In this document: positions 9,054 to 18,077 of the stretch, piece by piece
Numbering within the stretch: position 1 is the first letter of the stretch
Layout: every line of letters begins with the position of its first letter
Source of the DNA: JBGSKY01 sp041740995
Lineage (GTDB): Bacteria > Planctomycetota > Planctomycetia > Pirellulales > Pirellulaceae
DNA: 64,000 nt
Assembly (NCBI GenBank): GCA_041740995.1
Contig: JBGSKY010000249.1
Location: 18,963-82,962, forward strand
Reading direction: 5' to 3'
Program-made: the position numbers and the translations under genes
Notes under the pieces: generated by a model
Databases searched by the model: none
What the model was told of the DNA's origin: nothing
The model's input: only the letters and a program-made list of their open reading frames with translations

Positions 9054-10921
9054 GGTACTGATCCTTCCAAATGCCTGAATTCAACGATGCAATTAAAGGC
9101 TGCAACGGCTGGGAAATACACATCTTTTTTTCCAACATTGTATTCCAATGTTCTGTTATCGCCGATTTTGGCGGAAAGTTGCTGATTCTCTAAACGAAAC
9201 TCCAAATTTACAAATTCGCTTGCAAAATCATGCGTAAGCGAATCTTCGGTTAACGCCCAGTTATGATCAGGTTTGGATGAATCTTCCAATGCGAACCAAT
9301 ATTTACCAACTGTGCGATGAATTATTAGGCACAATTCACCCTGGCTCTCCGAAAGTAAGATCAACTTTACGTAACTACTTGGATTGCTTTTATCGATTTT
9401 TATGTGGCAGCCTAGCACCCAATTTTCAGACCGAAATTGTGAAAAATTGAGCCAAACTTGCTTCTCGTTGGCCATCGCATTTATATGCAGAGATTGGTCT
9501 TCAATGCGAAAATCGTCTGGATTCCCATCGGCAATTTCCGAAGGAGACGTAAGAGCCCATGGACCAGATTGATCTTTCTCTATGCGCCCATCGTCGATGT
9601 TGCTTGCAGGCAATTTCAATGGTCGCTCAGGCAACCGGCTGTAAAGCGTAATTCCGACCACTAGCAAAAGACTTGCTGAAACGAAAATGAATTGAAAACG
9701 GCGAAGCATGGTTGTTTGTTTTAAACAATCATTGGATGCCAATCCTTTGCAGAACTGTTCTAAATCGTTAGCAATATTTCCTGCGTCTTGATATCGATCT
9801 TCAGGACGTTTGGCCATCATTTTGTTCAATACGTTACTCAGTTCCGCCGGCAGACCTTTGATCGGTGGTGGTTTTTCATAACGATGACAATCCAACTTTC
9901 GGAGCAATGTCCGTCCGACAAAGGGAGGTTGGCCAGAGAGTAAATGATACAGACTGCATCCCAGTGCGTAGACATCGGAACGTGCGTCGGCGTTACCACC
10001 GCTTTCAGCCTGTTCCGGAGCAATATAATCGAGCGTACCCATCAAAAATCCAGGATTTGTCAATCCGGCGTCTTCCTGTTTGGCTGCTACTAAGCCGAAG
10101 TCTATCAGCCGTACGTTTCCATCGTTGCCGCGAATCATGTTGCCGGGCTTGATGTCGCGATGAACCAAGCCTAGATCGTGCGCGTATGCCAGTCCGCGAG
10201 CGGCATCTGCAATCGCGGTACAGGCTTGACCGATCGGCATCGCGCCCCGTTGCACAATGTCCAGTAGATTTTCACCATCGATATATTGAACTACAAGGAA
10301 AGTGAGTTCGCCGGCTTGTTCGGCGTCATAAGCTGTCGCAATGTTCGGATGGTTCAGTCTGGCGGCGACGCGAATTTCACGCTTGAATCTTTCCATTACG
10401 TCGGGCTCACGTAACAGACTGGATCTTATAACCTTTAATGCAACCAACCGATCCATCGTGGTTTGCCGCGCCAGCCATACCGTACCCATGCCGCCACAGC
10501 CGAGCTTTCTTTCAATTCGATATCGCGGATGACATTGCAGTTCTTTAGGCGGCTCGGCAATTTCCCTATCGTCGCTATCCGAAATAAATTGATCGACTGA
10601 CAACGATTGTTGACCGAAAGATCGGTCTTCCAAGTTACTCAAACGCTGAGTCGTAGCCGAACGCAAGCTGCAGTGTGTTGCAAGGCTAGCGTCATGCTCG
10701 ACCGGATCGCTGTTCGACAAAGTCTTTGCCGTTCGAGTTGGAGCGGCTTGCATGACTTGCAGAAGTCGGTCAGCAGTTGGGCTGGTTGTTGCGAGTCGTT
10801 CCAAACACTCACGACATTCCGCTACATGCCTATCAATAGTTTCTTGCTCTTGCTCGTCAACCAAGCCTAACTGGTAACGTTGAACGTCCTGGGCCGACAG
10901 ATGCGAGGCAGAGTTTGTCAT
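9050..10921 (-). CDS. transmembrane Ser/Thr kinase with N-terminal anti-sigma-type zinc finger
   Basis: A 623-aa protein. Residues 32-39 hold HxxxCxxC (HVAECREC), the zinc-binding signature of anti-sigma factors. The kinase domain starts near residue 135 with GCGGMG, then ALKVI, HRDIKPGNMI, DFGLVA, APEQ and DVYALG, all canonical. A membrane helix follows (FIFVSASLLLVVGITLYS). About 200 C-terminal residues lie outside the cytoplasmic membrane and resemble the concanavalin-like DUF1080 or LamG folds, a weak impression. The gene is first of a two-gene unit with the ECF sigma factor. The zinc finger on a kinase suggests that it binds the sigma factor and releases it on phosphorylation, a mechanism I infer and did not see. 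Confidence 0.9.
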   Translation of the reverse strand: MTNSASHLSAQDVQRYQLGLVDEQEQETIDRHVAECRECLERLATTSPTADRLLQVMQAAPTRTAKTLSNSDPVEHDASLATHCSLRSATTQRLSNLEDRSFGQQSLSVDQFISDSDDREIAEPPKELQCHPRYRIERKLGCGGMGTVWLARQTTMDRLVALKVIRSSLLREPDVMERFKREIRVAARLNHPNIATAYDAEQAGELTFLVVQYIDGENLLDIVQRGAMPIGQACTAIADAARGLAYAHDLGLVHRDIKPGNMIRGNDGNVRLIDFGLVAAKQEDAGLTNPGFLMGTLDYIAPEQAESGGNADARSDVYALGCSLYHLLSGQPPFVGRTLLRKLDCHRYEKPPPIKGLPAELSNVLNKMMAKRPEDRYQDAGNIANDLEQFCKGLASNDCLKQTTMLRRFQFIFVSASLLLVVGITLYSRLPERPLKLPASNIDDGRIEKDQSGPWALTSPSEIADGNPDDFRIEDQSLHINAMANEKQVWLNFSQFRSENWVLGCHIKIDKSNPSSYVKLILLSESQGELCLIIHRTVGKYWFALEDSSKPDHNWALTEDSLTHDFASEFVNLEFRLENQQLSAKIGDNRTLEYNVGKKDVYFPAVAAFNCIVEFRHLEGSVP

Positions 10922-11102
10922 AACAACTTGCGAAAGAATATGCTTATCAATTCAACTGTTCAATCGCTCTACATTCTACTGAATGAAAGAAAATTCGGCT
11001 GGGATTTTGCGACCGATTCGTAACAAGGTTTGGAACGAGGCACAAAGCAAACGGTCTGTGCATCGTCGTATTGAAGCAAACGGATTGCAATTGTTTCGCA
11101 GT

Positions 11103-11531
11103 TCAAAAGTCCATCAGTAGGACCATCACTAAGGCATCCTTACCATCGACGGTAGTCTTCGAAGTCCACTCCTTGTACGGTCGGTTCGTGGGAACCAAAA
11201 CACCGGCAATACCTCCGATAGCACCTCCAAGTGTTGGTCCAAGCAATTTGGTGGCAAATGATCGCAGTTGCCCCGCGGCGACTTTTCCAGCCGCATTTTG
11301 TTCGATCCACTTCGAGATCCCAGAGCTGCTCTTTTCCAATGTGACAATAAACTGCTTTTGGCCATTATTATCGATCAAAACGGCATTGCCCTCGGCGCTC
11401 TCTTTCCAAATACTTCGAGTTGGCAGCGGTACCCAGTAATCGTCAAGTCGGACGGAACCGACGTTCAATCCAGCGTCAAAACCCAGCGGCCATTCCTTCA
11501 ATTTCGTGACTGTCATGATCATCGTTCCCAT
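11103..11531 (-). CDS. hypothetical protein with glycine-rich hydrophobic segment
   Basis: The protein is not recognised. The open frame runs from 11639 to 11103, but the first 36 residues look non-coding; I prefer the cluster of ATGs at 11531-11516, giving about 140 aa. The N-terminal half looks beta-rich (WPLGFDAGLNVGSVRLDDYW). The C-terminal half has a Gly-rich segment (LLGPTLGGAIGGIAGVLVP) that may insert into or lie on a membrane. There is no signal peptide from this start. It stands alone between the kinase gene start and the LRR lipoprotein gene, which is upstream on the same strand. Confidence 0.5.
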   Translation of the reverse strand: MGTMIMTVTKLKEWPLGFDAGLNVGSVRLDDYWVPLPTRSIWKESAEGNAVLIDNNGQKQFIVTLEKSSSGISKWIEQNAAGKVAAGQLRSFATKLLGPTLGGAIGGIAGVLVPTNRPYKEWTSKTTVDGKDALVMVLLMDF

Positions 11532-11756
11532 CGGCGAGGCGTTTAAAATCGTGCAAAATGGTCGCTTCGAAGTGAGGTAAAAGTCACTTCGAACGACGGA
11601 CACGATAAGGAATGCCGACCTGAACGATCCATAAGCCATGAAACCAGAAATTATCTTGAGAATTTTCTGGCCTAGTTCTCAGCAAAAAACTTCCTACTTC
11701 AGATCTTAATGCTGAAACTACCGTTTCAACCGATGCAAAACCGAAGTTTGCGATCA

Positions 11757-13109
11757 CTACTCAACAATTTCGAGGTTCGGGTTTGCTTCTGAGAGAGCAT
11801 CGATTCCGTCGTAGTCGATCGAGCTGTTGCGGACGTTGATCCACTGTAACTTTGGTAATGTCGCAAGCTTGGCTGCCGCTTCGTTGTCCATTCGAGTGCC
11901 AGATATGTTCAGGCGTTTCAGCTCTTTTAGTCCTAATAACGTATCAATCGACTTGCCCGTCACGCCGGTTGATTCGAGATTCAATTCCTCCAGCAATGTA
12001 AGTGGCGCCAGCTGAGCCATGGCATCGTCTTTTAGCTTTGTTTCCCAAAGGCCAAGATAAGTCAGCTTGGTAAGTTTGCCCAGTTTTGCAAAACCTTCGC
12101 CGGTAATCAATTTGCATTCGCTGAGGTCAAGGTAACTCACCTCGGGCATCTGTGAGATGATTTCCATTGCCAAATCATCAACCGAGGTTGCACGCAATTC
12201 AAATCTTTCCAAACCACCTAAATCGCTCAATGCTTGTATGCCCTTGCCGGTAATGTCGCAGTCACGAATTCGCAACCGCTTCAAATTCTTCAGCCCGGCC
12301 AACGAGGGCATTCCCGCGTCAGAAATTCTAGCCGAATCCAATTGAATCGACTCTAACGACTGCATCTTCCCGATTGGCTCAAGTGCCGCATCGTTGACGC
12401 CAGTTGTATTCAAGTTAAGTGATTTGATTTTTAGCTGGATTAATTCCTTTAAACCAACTTCGGACACTTTAGCACGCTCGAGCTGCAAGTCAGTCAGCGC
12501 AGAAAGTTTGCCGATCGGGATCAGACCTTTATCTGTGATGTTCGTGTTGCGAAGGTCAAGAGCGCGCAGCTTCTGTAGTCCCGTCAGCTTCGTGAGACCT
12601 TCGTCGGTAACGCTAGTTTGTCGTAAAACGAGCACCGAAAGGTTGGTCATTTTCGCAACTGCATCGAGAGCTTTATCGGTAATCGCAGAACCGGTCAGCT
12701 CAAAACGTTTGACGTCTTTTAAACTGCCCAATGACTCGAATCCTTCGTCAGCAATGCCCGGACCGGAGAGCGTGATGGTCTGGAGGTTTGGCAAGTCTGC
12801 GAGCAGCGTTACGAGATCGCCTGACGGCTCGGTGCGAGCAACGGCTGCCTCAATGATGTTGCCCTTTGCATTGGCTGTTAGCGAAAAGCCAGCGTCTTTA
12901 AGAGTTTGAACTGACGTTGCATTATCGGGATCTGCTTCTTTCTCGGCGGACACGGCTGATTGATCGGTCGGCCGTGCAACGGATTTAGTCGCCGCGTTTG
13001 CGTCTGCCGATTTGTTCGACTCTGGCTTACATCCGTTTATGCCAAGCAAGCAAACAAGTACAATCGAATATATTGGTTTATTAAAAACTCTTTGGGAAGA
13101 AGCGATCAC
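11757..13109 (-). CDS. leucine-rich-repeat lipoprotein
   Basis: A 450-aa protein. The N-terminus has a lipoprotein-type signal (YSIVLVCLLGINGC) with Cys27 as probable lipidation site, then a Ser/Ala/Asp-rich linker. From about residue 70 to the end run roughly fourteen leucine-rich repeats of about 24 residues with the pattern LxxLxxLxxLxLxxTxITDxGL (for example LTGLQKLRALDLRNTNITDK). This is the GALA/cysteine-containing-like LRR class common in planctomycetes. It probably mediates binding in the periplasm or at the outer membrane. No partner is apparent nearby. Confidence 0.85.
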   Translation of the reverse strand: MIASSQRVFNKPIYSIVLVCLLGINGCKPESNKSADANAATKSVARPTDQSAVSAEKEADPDNATSVQTLKDAGFSLTANAKGNIIEAAVARTEPSGDLVTLLADLPNLQTITLSGPGIADEGFESLGSLKDVKRFELTGSAITDKALDAVAKMTNLSVLVLRQTSVTDEGLTKLTGLQKLRALDLRNTNITDKGLIPIGKLSALTDLQLERAKVSEVGLKELIQLKIKSLNLNTTGVNDAALEPIGKMQSLESIQLDSARISDAGMPSLAGLKNLKRLRIRDCDITGKGIQALSDLGGLERFELRATSVDDLAMEIISQMPEVSYLDLSECKLITGEGFAKLGKLTKLTYLGLWETKLKDDAMAQLAPLTLLEELNLESTGVTGKSIDTLLGLKELKRLNISGTRMDNEAAAKLATLPKLQWINVRNSSIDYDGIDALSEANPNLEIVE

Positions 13110-13600
13110 GGAAGGTAGGCTCCAATTTGCAAGCTTGGCGGAATGGGGGATGTTAAGCGGTCATGTGCTCTAAGAGATGGATTTGCGACTACTCAACCTA
13201 GTTTCTAAATCGCGATTCCGCAACGCCCGCTAAGTCTGAGGCAGTTCATCTCAAGCGGCATTTTGAAGCGAGTCAATTGGAAGCTAGTGATGTTTGTGCG
13301 GCATAAAAAATCGAATTGCAATCCGCAGCCTGTTTTAGGTTAAAGTTGTCAAGCATGATAAAGAACCGGGCGAAAACCGAGGCGAAATCAGCCAAGAATA
13401 GCCATTTTTGTGCGTCTTGCGGACTTGTTTGACGCCCCTGCGGCAACTTATACTGCAAGGGCATTGTAACCAATCAACGGGATTTACTTTTCCTTTGATC
13501 TTCATCGTCGCTCGATGAAATGGCGGTTCTGGTCGCCGGCCGAGCTACATCCCACCCCCCACCTACGTTCAGGTTGTAAAAACAGTAAGGACTATTTTCT
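13110..13600. other. intergenic stretch upstream of the oxidoreductase gene
   Basis: These 491 bases lie between two divergent genes. No coding frame with a recognisable product is seen. The only readable signals are the candidate promoter near 13426-13454 and a ribosome-binding TAAGGA about ten bases before the ATG at 13601. Confidence 0.4.
13426..13454 (+). promoter_or_regulatory. candidate sigma-70-type promoter
   Basis: TTGTTT at 13426-13431 and TATACT at 13449-13454 are separated by 17 bases. The -10 box matches consensus at five of six positions and the -35 at three. It would leave a leader of about 140 bases before the oxidoreductase gene at 13601. Planctomycete promoters are poorly defined, so this is a weak call. 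Confidence 0.3.
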
Positions 13601-15040
13601 ATGTCGAAACGCAAAACACGCCGCGTCTTTCTAGGCCAATCCGCGGCCATCGGGGCCGGAGTCTACTTAGGTACTAGCGCTGTCGCAAAGCGGTCTCAAG
13701 CATCTGCCTTAGAAGGATTGTCGGCAGGCTGCATTGGCGTCGGCGGCAAAGGCAGCAGTGATACTAGCCACATCGCTGAGCAAGGCGTTAGCATCGTTGG
13801 GCTGTGCGATGTTGATCAACGAACATTAGTCAAAAAAGGTCGTGAGTTCGAAAGCGCCGAGCAATTTCAAGACTTCCGCGAGATGCTTGACAAGCTAGGC
13901 GACAAAATCGACATCGTGACTGTTAGCACGCCGGACCATACGCATGCTCTGGCAGCAGTCCAAGCAATGAAGATGAAGAAGCACGTCTACTGCCAAAAGC
14001 CGCTGACTTGGTCGATTGCAGAAGCTCGATTGATGCGCGAGACCGCGCAACAAATGGGCGTTGTCACTCAAATGGGCAACCAAGGGACAAGCGAAAATGG
14101 ATTGCGCGAAGCAGTCGAAGTCATTCGCGCCGGAGCAATTGGCGAAGTCAAGGAAGTTCACGTGTGGACCAATCGCCCAATTTGGCCACAAGGTCAGGGA
14201 CGCCCCGAGGGCAGTGATCCAGTTCCAGCAGAATTAAATTGGGATGCTTGGATTGGACCAGCCCCAATGCGTCCTTACAAAGAGAACGCTTACCACGCAT
14301 TTAATTGGCGTGGATGGTTGGATTTTGGAACCGGCGCATTGGGCGACATGGCTTGCCATACGACAAACATGCCCGTAATGGCGTTAAAGCTCTGGGATCC
14401 AGTCGCCGTGACCGCTATGGCAAATTCCGGCATCGTGGAGAATGAACAGTATCCCTCCAATTCGACACTGATGTTCGAATTCCCTGAGCGCGAAGGTTTG
14501 GCAGCGACGAAATTTTTCTGGTATGACGGAGGAAATTTACCGCCAGAGATGATCCTTGAACAACTGCCAGAATCTTTCAAAAAGCGCGTGGCTGAACAGC
14601 GAGCTGGCAGCGACAAACGTAAGACGAGTGGAGCGGTTCTCGTTGGTACCGACGGAATAATTTTCTCGCCGGATGACTACGGTGCAAAGTATGATTTGAT
14701 TCGCAATGGTACGGCCGTCAATGACCTTAAGAAACCGGAGCAATCGTTGCCACGGATTCCTTTCGAAGGTGGGAATGACGAAAGACAAAAATGGGAATTC
14801 GTCAAATCGATCACTGGCGAATATGAGCCAGGCACCATGTCGAACTTTGGCTATGCTGGCCGTCTGACGGAAACCATGCTTGTCGGTATTCTCGCGTTGC
14901 ACGGCAAAGTAGGACAGCGAATTGAATGGGACGCAGTCAATCTGAAGAGCCCAAGTCATCCAGAACTGAACGAGTTCGTTCGTCGCGAATACCGCGAGGG
15001 TTGGAAGCTTGATACAAAACTTGCCGCTGTCGGCAGCTAG
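13601..15040 (+). CDS. Tat-exported Gfo/Idh/MocA family oxidoreductase
   Basis: A 479-aa protein. A twin-arginine signal (R7-R8 in KTRRVFLGQS) precedes a hydrophobic stretch, so the enzyme is probably exported folded with its cofactor. The NAD(P)-binding domain follows (AGCIGVGGKGSS), with the family hallmark near residue 130 (HVYCQKPLTW, the EKP motif with Gln for Glu). The C-terminal half is the Gfo/Idh/MocA alpha/beta domain (DFGTGALGDMACHTTNMP). Members oxidise or reduce sugars and inositols; substrate unknown. TAAGGA sits about ten bases before the ATG. A strong terminator hairpin follows the stop, so the gene is probably monocistronic. Confidence 0.92.
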   Translation: MSKRKTRRVFLGQSAAIGAGVYLGTSAVAKRSQASALEGLSAGCIGVGGKGSSDTSHIAEQGVSIVGLCDVDQRTLVKKGREFESAEQFQDFREMLDKLGDKIDIVTVSTPDHTHALAAVQAMKMKKHVYCQKPLTWSIAEARLMRETAQQMGVVTQMGNQGTSENGLREAVEVIRAGAIGEVKEVHVWTNRPIWPQGQGRPEGSDPVPAELNWDAWIGPAPMRPYKENAYHAFNWRGWLDFGTGALGDMACHTTNMPVMALKLWDPVAVTAMANSGIVENEQYPSNSTLMFEFPEREGLAATKFFWYDGGNLPPEMILEQLPESFKKRVAEQRAGSDKRKTSGAVLVGTDGIIFSPDDYGAKYDLIRNGTAVNDLKKPEQSLPRIPFEGGNDERQKWEFVKSITGEYEPGTMSNFGYAGRLTETMLVGILALHGKVGQRIEWDAVNLKSPSHPELNEFVRREYREGWKLDTKLAAVGS

Positions 15041-15076
15041 TTTTTACTGCGGCTTTAAAAGCGTTACGATTTCTAT

Positions 15077-15113
15077 AACAGGATGCACAACTAAGTGCAT
15101 CCTGTTTTCGTTT
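15077..15113 (+). terminator. rho-independent terminator of the oxidoreductase gene
   Basis: A perfect 12-bp stem (15077-15088 with 15095-15106, AACAGGATGCAC and its complement) closes a six-base loop and runs into TTTTCGTTT. It begins 37 bases after the oxidoreductase stop codon. Confidence 0.85.
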
Positions 15114-15212
15114 AAGACCAGCAAATTTTCTGCCATCATGGGAAATGTTGCTCTCCAGCGGTGACCTCTTATAGTTACAGAAGTTTCGCTCGACGAGTAA
15201 CGGTGGCCAGCG

Positions 15213-15698
15213 ATTGATACACAGCAACTACGAGCTCTAATTGATCAGTATGGCGGAGCGCTCGTGCTTTACGCTGGTCAGTGGTGCAACGATCCTGACG
15301 ATGCGTTGCAGCAAGCGTTGATTGAATTAGTTTCGCTTGATCAGTCGCCACGTGATCCAGTGGCTTGGTTGTTTACATGCATTCGAAAACGCTCGATTAA
15401 TTTGACTCGATCGGAATCGCGACGATTCAAGCATCAGCAACTTGCCGCCCAGCAGCGATCCGAAGCAACTTGCGACCGTTGTTTTTTTAGCGATACCTCA
15501 TGCGTCGATGCAATCGAGCTACAGCGTGCAATTGAGAAACTCGATTCACTCCAGCGCGAGATAGTGGTCGCCAAAATTTGGGGTGGACTGACGCTCGAGC
15601 AAATTGCACTGCTTACAGGTCAGTCCAAGAGTACTGTCCATCGGCATTACAACAATGCGATTAGCGAACTTCGAAAGCGGCTGGAAACTTCTTCTTAG
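15213..15698 (+). CDS. ECF-like RNA polymerase sigma factor, probable non-AUG start
   Basis: A small sigma factor with a region-2-like N-terminal half (LVLYAGQWCNDPDDALQQAL) and a region-4 helix-turn-helix (LTLEQIALLTGQSKSTVHRH). The first standard start is GTG at 15264, but the sensible sigma sequence continues upstream in frame (TQQLRALIDQYGGA) to a stop at 15198. The only candidate there is ATT at 15213, preceded by GGTGG. I therefore extend to 15213 (161 aa); the conservative model starts at 15264 (144 aa). The next gene, encoding a membrane protein, begins 13 bases after the stop behind an AGGAG site, so the two form a sigma/regulator-like pair. Confidence 0.8.
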   Translation: MDTQQLRALIDQYGGALVLYAGQWCNDPDDALQQALIELVSLDQSPRDPVAWLFTCIRKRSINLTRSESRRFKHQQLAAQQRSEATCDRCFFSDTSCVDAIELQRAIEKLDSLQREIVVAKIWGGLTLEQIALLTGQSKSTVHRHYNNAISELRKRLETSS

Positions 15699-15711
15699 GA
15701 GAATTGATACG

Positions 15712-16293
15712 ATGTCGGATAAACATGATTCAGATCAGGAAAATCGCAAAGATTTCGAGCAAGCTCTCCACTCGGTTCGCCCACGCTCAGCCAATCTCGA
15801 CTGGTCGCTGATTGATTTTGCTGCGTTAAATGCAGAAGCCAGTCGTAGAGAAAAGTTACGAAGTTTTGATACATACCGAGATCGAGCCGCGTGGTTACCT
15901 ATTGCAGCTGCCTCATTAGTCGGTGTGTTGATTGGCTCCGGGACGACAGCGGTTTTGATGAACCGCGCGGCATCAAACGTCATTCAGCGCAACGACTTGC
16001 CGCAGCAACCGCCCTCATCGGTTAATCGCGATATCGATGACAAAATGTCGTCGGTTCAAGGGCTAGCGCAAAACAACCCAATCAGCAATCGACCTGCCAC
16101 AGCGATCGGCGCTCGGTTGCTTTCCAGTGATCAGACGGAACGAGTCGCTTCATCGGTCGAGCTTCGTGATAGTGATTTTCGATCCGCCGACATCGGGCCC
16201 GCTGGAACATTGGGCGGAGATACCAAGTCGCGACCCACTTCACGTTGGCAACTGACACAGCAATTGATGTCAGAAGCGTTTGATGGGACTTAG
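15712..16293 (+). CDS. membrane protein paired with the sigma factor (putative anti-sigma role)
   Basis: The protein is 193 aa from the ATG at 15712, which has AGGAG upstream; a longer frame back to 15604 lies inside the sigma gene. It is not a recognised family. The N-terminal 60 residues are charged and cytoplasmic. A single membrane helix follows (AAWLPIAAASLVGVLIGSGT), then a polar, low-complexity extracytoplasmic tail. Topology and position right after an ECF-like sigma gene resemble anti-sigma factors, but no zinc-finger HxxxCxxC is present, so the role is inferred from context only. Confidence 0.7.
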   Translation: MSDKHDSDQENRKDFEQALHSVRPRSANLDWSLIDFAALNAEASRREKLRSFDTYRDRAAWLPIAAASLVGVLIGSGTTAVLMNRAASNVIQRNDLPQQPPSSVNRDIDDKMSSVQGLAQNNPISNRPATAIGARLLSSDQTERVASSVELRDSDFRSADIGPAGTLGGDTKSRPTSRWQLTQQLMSEAFDGT

Positions 16294-16384
16294 AGCCTAA
16301 CCGAAAAGGAGTCTGCCTAACCGAAAAGGGGTCTGACCCTTTGGAGGAACGGTGAGGGTCAGACCCCTTTTCGAATAGGCTCTC
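16293..16384. repeat. dispersed palindromic repeat, copy 1 (with partial internal duplication)
   Basis: The core arm GAAAAGGGGTCTGACCCT and its complement AGGGTCAGACCCCTTTTC flank a spacer that includes TTGGAGGAACGG. The outer arm reads GCCTAACC on the left and ATAGGCTC on the right. The left arm is preceded by a second, partial copy of itself (CCGAAAAGGAGTCTG). It starts at the stop codon of the preceding gene. Confidence 0.9.
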
Positions 16385-16447
16385 TTTAGATTTGCCACAG
16401 CTTACGGCGTTTATAATTTTGAAGTTATTTGAACTGGAGACCAGTCT

Positions 16448-18004
16448 GTGTTTACAAAAAAACAGTTGATAGTTGCAACGATTTGCTTGTTGTCGTTGAT
16501 CAATTGCCGATCGACAAGCAACGCGGACGACAAGTTTTGGACCGTTATGGAAGATCCGCGGACTGGGATCACGACTCGGACACATCAACTGAGCGTAACT
16601 GCTGCTGCTGAGCCAGTGCCTGCGTTGAAGTATCGATTCCTGCCGAGCGAAAACGAGTATAAGGAAGGCAATGCGGCAACGTTTTATTTGAAGGCCAACG
16701 GCTTCTTTGAACAATGGCCTGCTCACCTGGAAGTTAATCGACAAAATCAACTTGCGTTCGACGAGAAATACAAAGATGGTGAAAATCCATACGAGTTTCT
16801 CCGCACGACAAAATCGCCTAATGAGTTGCTAACTGACGAAGTCAAAGGCTATCTGGAGGCCACGCGATTTCAGAATGTTCTAGTACGAGATGCAACCCAG
16901 TACCGTGACTACAAGATCGAGCGCTTGATAGATAGCGACACTAACCCGATCAGTATTCTGCTGCCGGAAGTGCAATCGATGCGTCAGTTGGCTCGAACGC
17001 AAGACCTGAGGCTGAGAGTTGCCATCGCAGAAAATCGCATCGACGATGCATTCTCGATTTTGAGCGGCCAGTATGCAATGGCTAAACATGTTGCCAAAGA
17101 TGACTTTCTCATTTGTTCATTAGTCGGCATCGCGATTGCGCGTCTATCGTTTGAATCGTCTCTTTACCTTTCAGAACATTCCAACGCACCAAATCTTTAC
17201 TGGTCTTACGCGGCATTAGAAAAGCCATTCATAGATATCCGAAAAACCCTTGATCTCGAAGCGAAATTATCGATTGTCTGTTGGCCGGCACTGAATGAAG
17301 TCGATCAAACGCCTCGGCCAGAAGCATACTGGGACGTCTTTATCGAACGATCGATTCCCGATCTCCGAGAACTCGTGCAAGCCGTTCATGACGCCAGCGA
17401 CGGCCAAGACATTGGCGTGATGTCGGAAGATTTGAAGACGGCCAAAAAGCAGATCGGCGAAGGTATTGAAGCGTCTTTTCCGCAAGCTAAAGAGTATCTC
17501 TTGAACGTTTGCAAGATCGATTCGGACATCGTGTCTTCCTATCCTGCGGCTCAAGTCGTGATACTGGCGACGAAGGAATTTGCCGTCCGAACTGGTCAAG
17601 ATTTTCAAAAATGGTTCTATGTTCCGTTCGTTCAACTGCAGAAGTCATCCAAACTCGAAGAGTTCGAAGCCGAATTCAAAGCTCGCTGCGAAGAAGCGGG
17701 GCCAATCAGCTTGCCAACGAAGTATTTAATGCCCGCGCTCGTTCCGCTTTACAAGGCACCAATATGGGTCGATTCCGAACTTGCCATGTTGCAAACGTTG
17801 CATGCGCTGCGCGCTCACGCGGCACAGCACGCAGGCAAGCTGCCTGAATTAATTGAAGAACTTGAATTGCCAGCACCGCTTGATCCGTTTACTGGAACAG
17901 CGTTCTCGTACAAACTAAATGGCGGCGAAGCCACGCTTCGATCGTCGCCGATCAATTCGCAAGTTTACGAATTGGTCATCTCCGTCAAGCCAACTCAATT
18001 TTAG
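16448..18004 (+). CDS. exported hypothetical protein
   Basis: A 518-aa protein whose family I do not recognise by name. It starts at GTG (16448) with GGAG eight bases upstream. It has a signal peptide (FTKKQLIVATICLLSLINC) with a possible lipidation Cys in CRSTSNA. The body is mostly alpha-helical, with a helix-rich centre (MRQLARTQDLRLRVAIAENR) and a C-terminal piece (LDPFTGTAFSYKLNGGEATLRS) resembling the end of planctomycete secreted proteins with a pseudopilin-like beta region. No catalytic motif is visible. It stands alone, with a bidirectional hairpin separating it from the convergent nth gene. Confidence 0.75.
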   Translation: MFTKKQLIVATICLLSLINCRSTSNADDKFWTVMEDPRTGITTRTHQLSVTAAAEPVPALKYRFLPSENEYKEGNAATFYLKANGFFEQWPAHLEVNRQNQLAFDEKYKDGENPYEFLRTTKSPNELLTDEVKGYLEATRFQNVLVRDATQYRDYKIERLIDSDTNPISILLPEVQSMRQLARTQDLRLRVAIAENRIDDAFSILSGQYAMAKHVAKDDFLICSLVGIAIARLSFESSLYLSEHSNAPNLYWSYAALEKPFIDIRKTLDLEAKLSIVCWPALNEVDQTPRPEAYWDVFIERSIPDLRELVQAVHDASDGQDIGVMSEDLKTAKKQIGEGIEASFPQAKEYLLNVCKIDSDIVSSYPAAQVVILATKEFAVRTGQDFQKWFYVPFVQLQKSSKLEEFEAEFKARCEEAGPISLPTKYLMPALVPLYKAPIWVDSELAMLQTLHALRAHAAQHAGKLPELIEELELPAPLDPFTGTAFSYKLNGGEATLRSSPINSQVYELVISVKPTQF

Positions 18005-18052
18005 CGGAACGGCGTAAGCCGTCCGGTGTAGTTTCAATTCAAATTCTCACCG

Positions 18053-18075
18053 GAACAACTCGGGGGCAGTTGTTC
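18053..18075. terminator. hairpin between convergent genes
   Basis: GAACAACT at 18053-18060 pairs with AGTTGTTC at 18068-18075 around a seven-base loop. On the + strand TATTTTTGAC follows. It sits between two convergent stop codons and could end transcription from either side. Confidence 0.6.
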
Positions 18076-18077
18076 TG

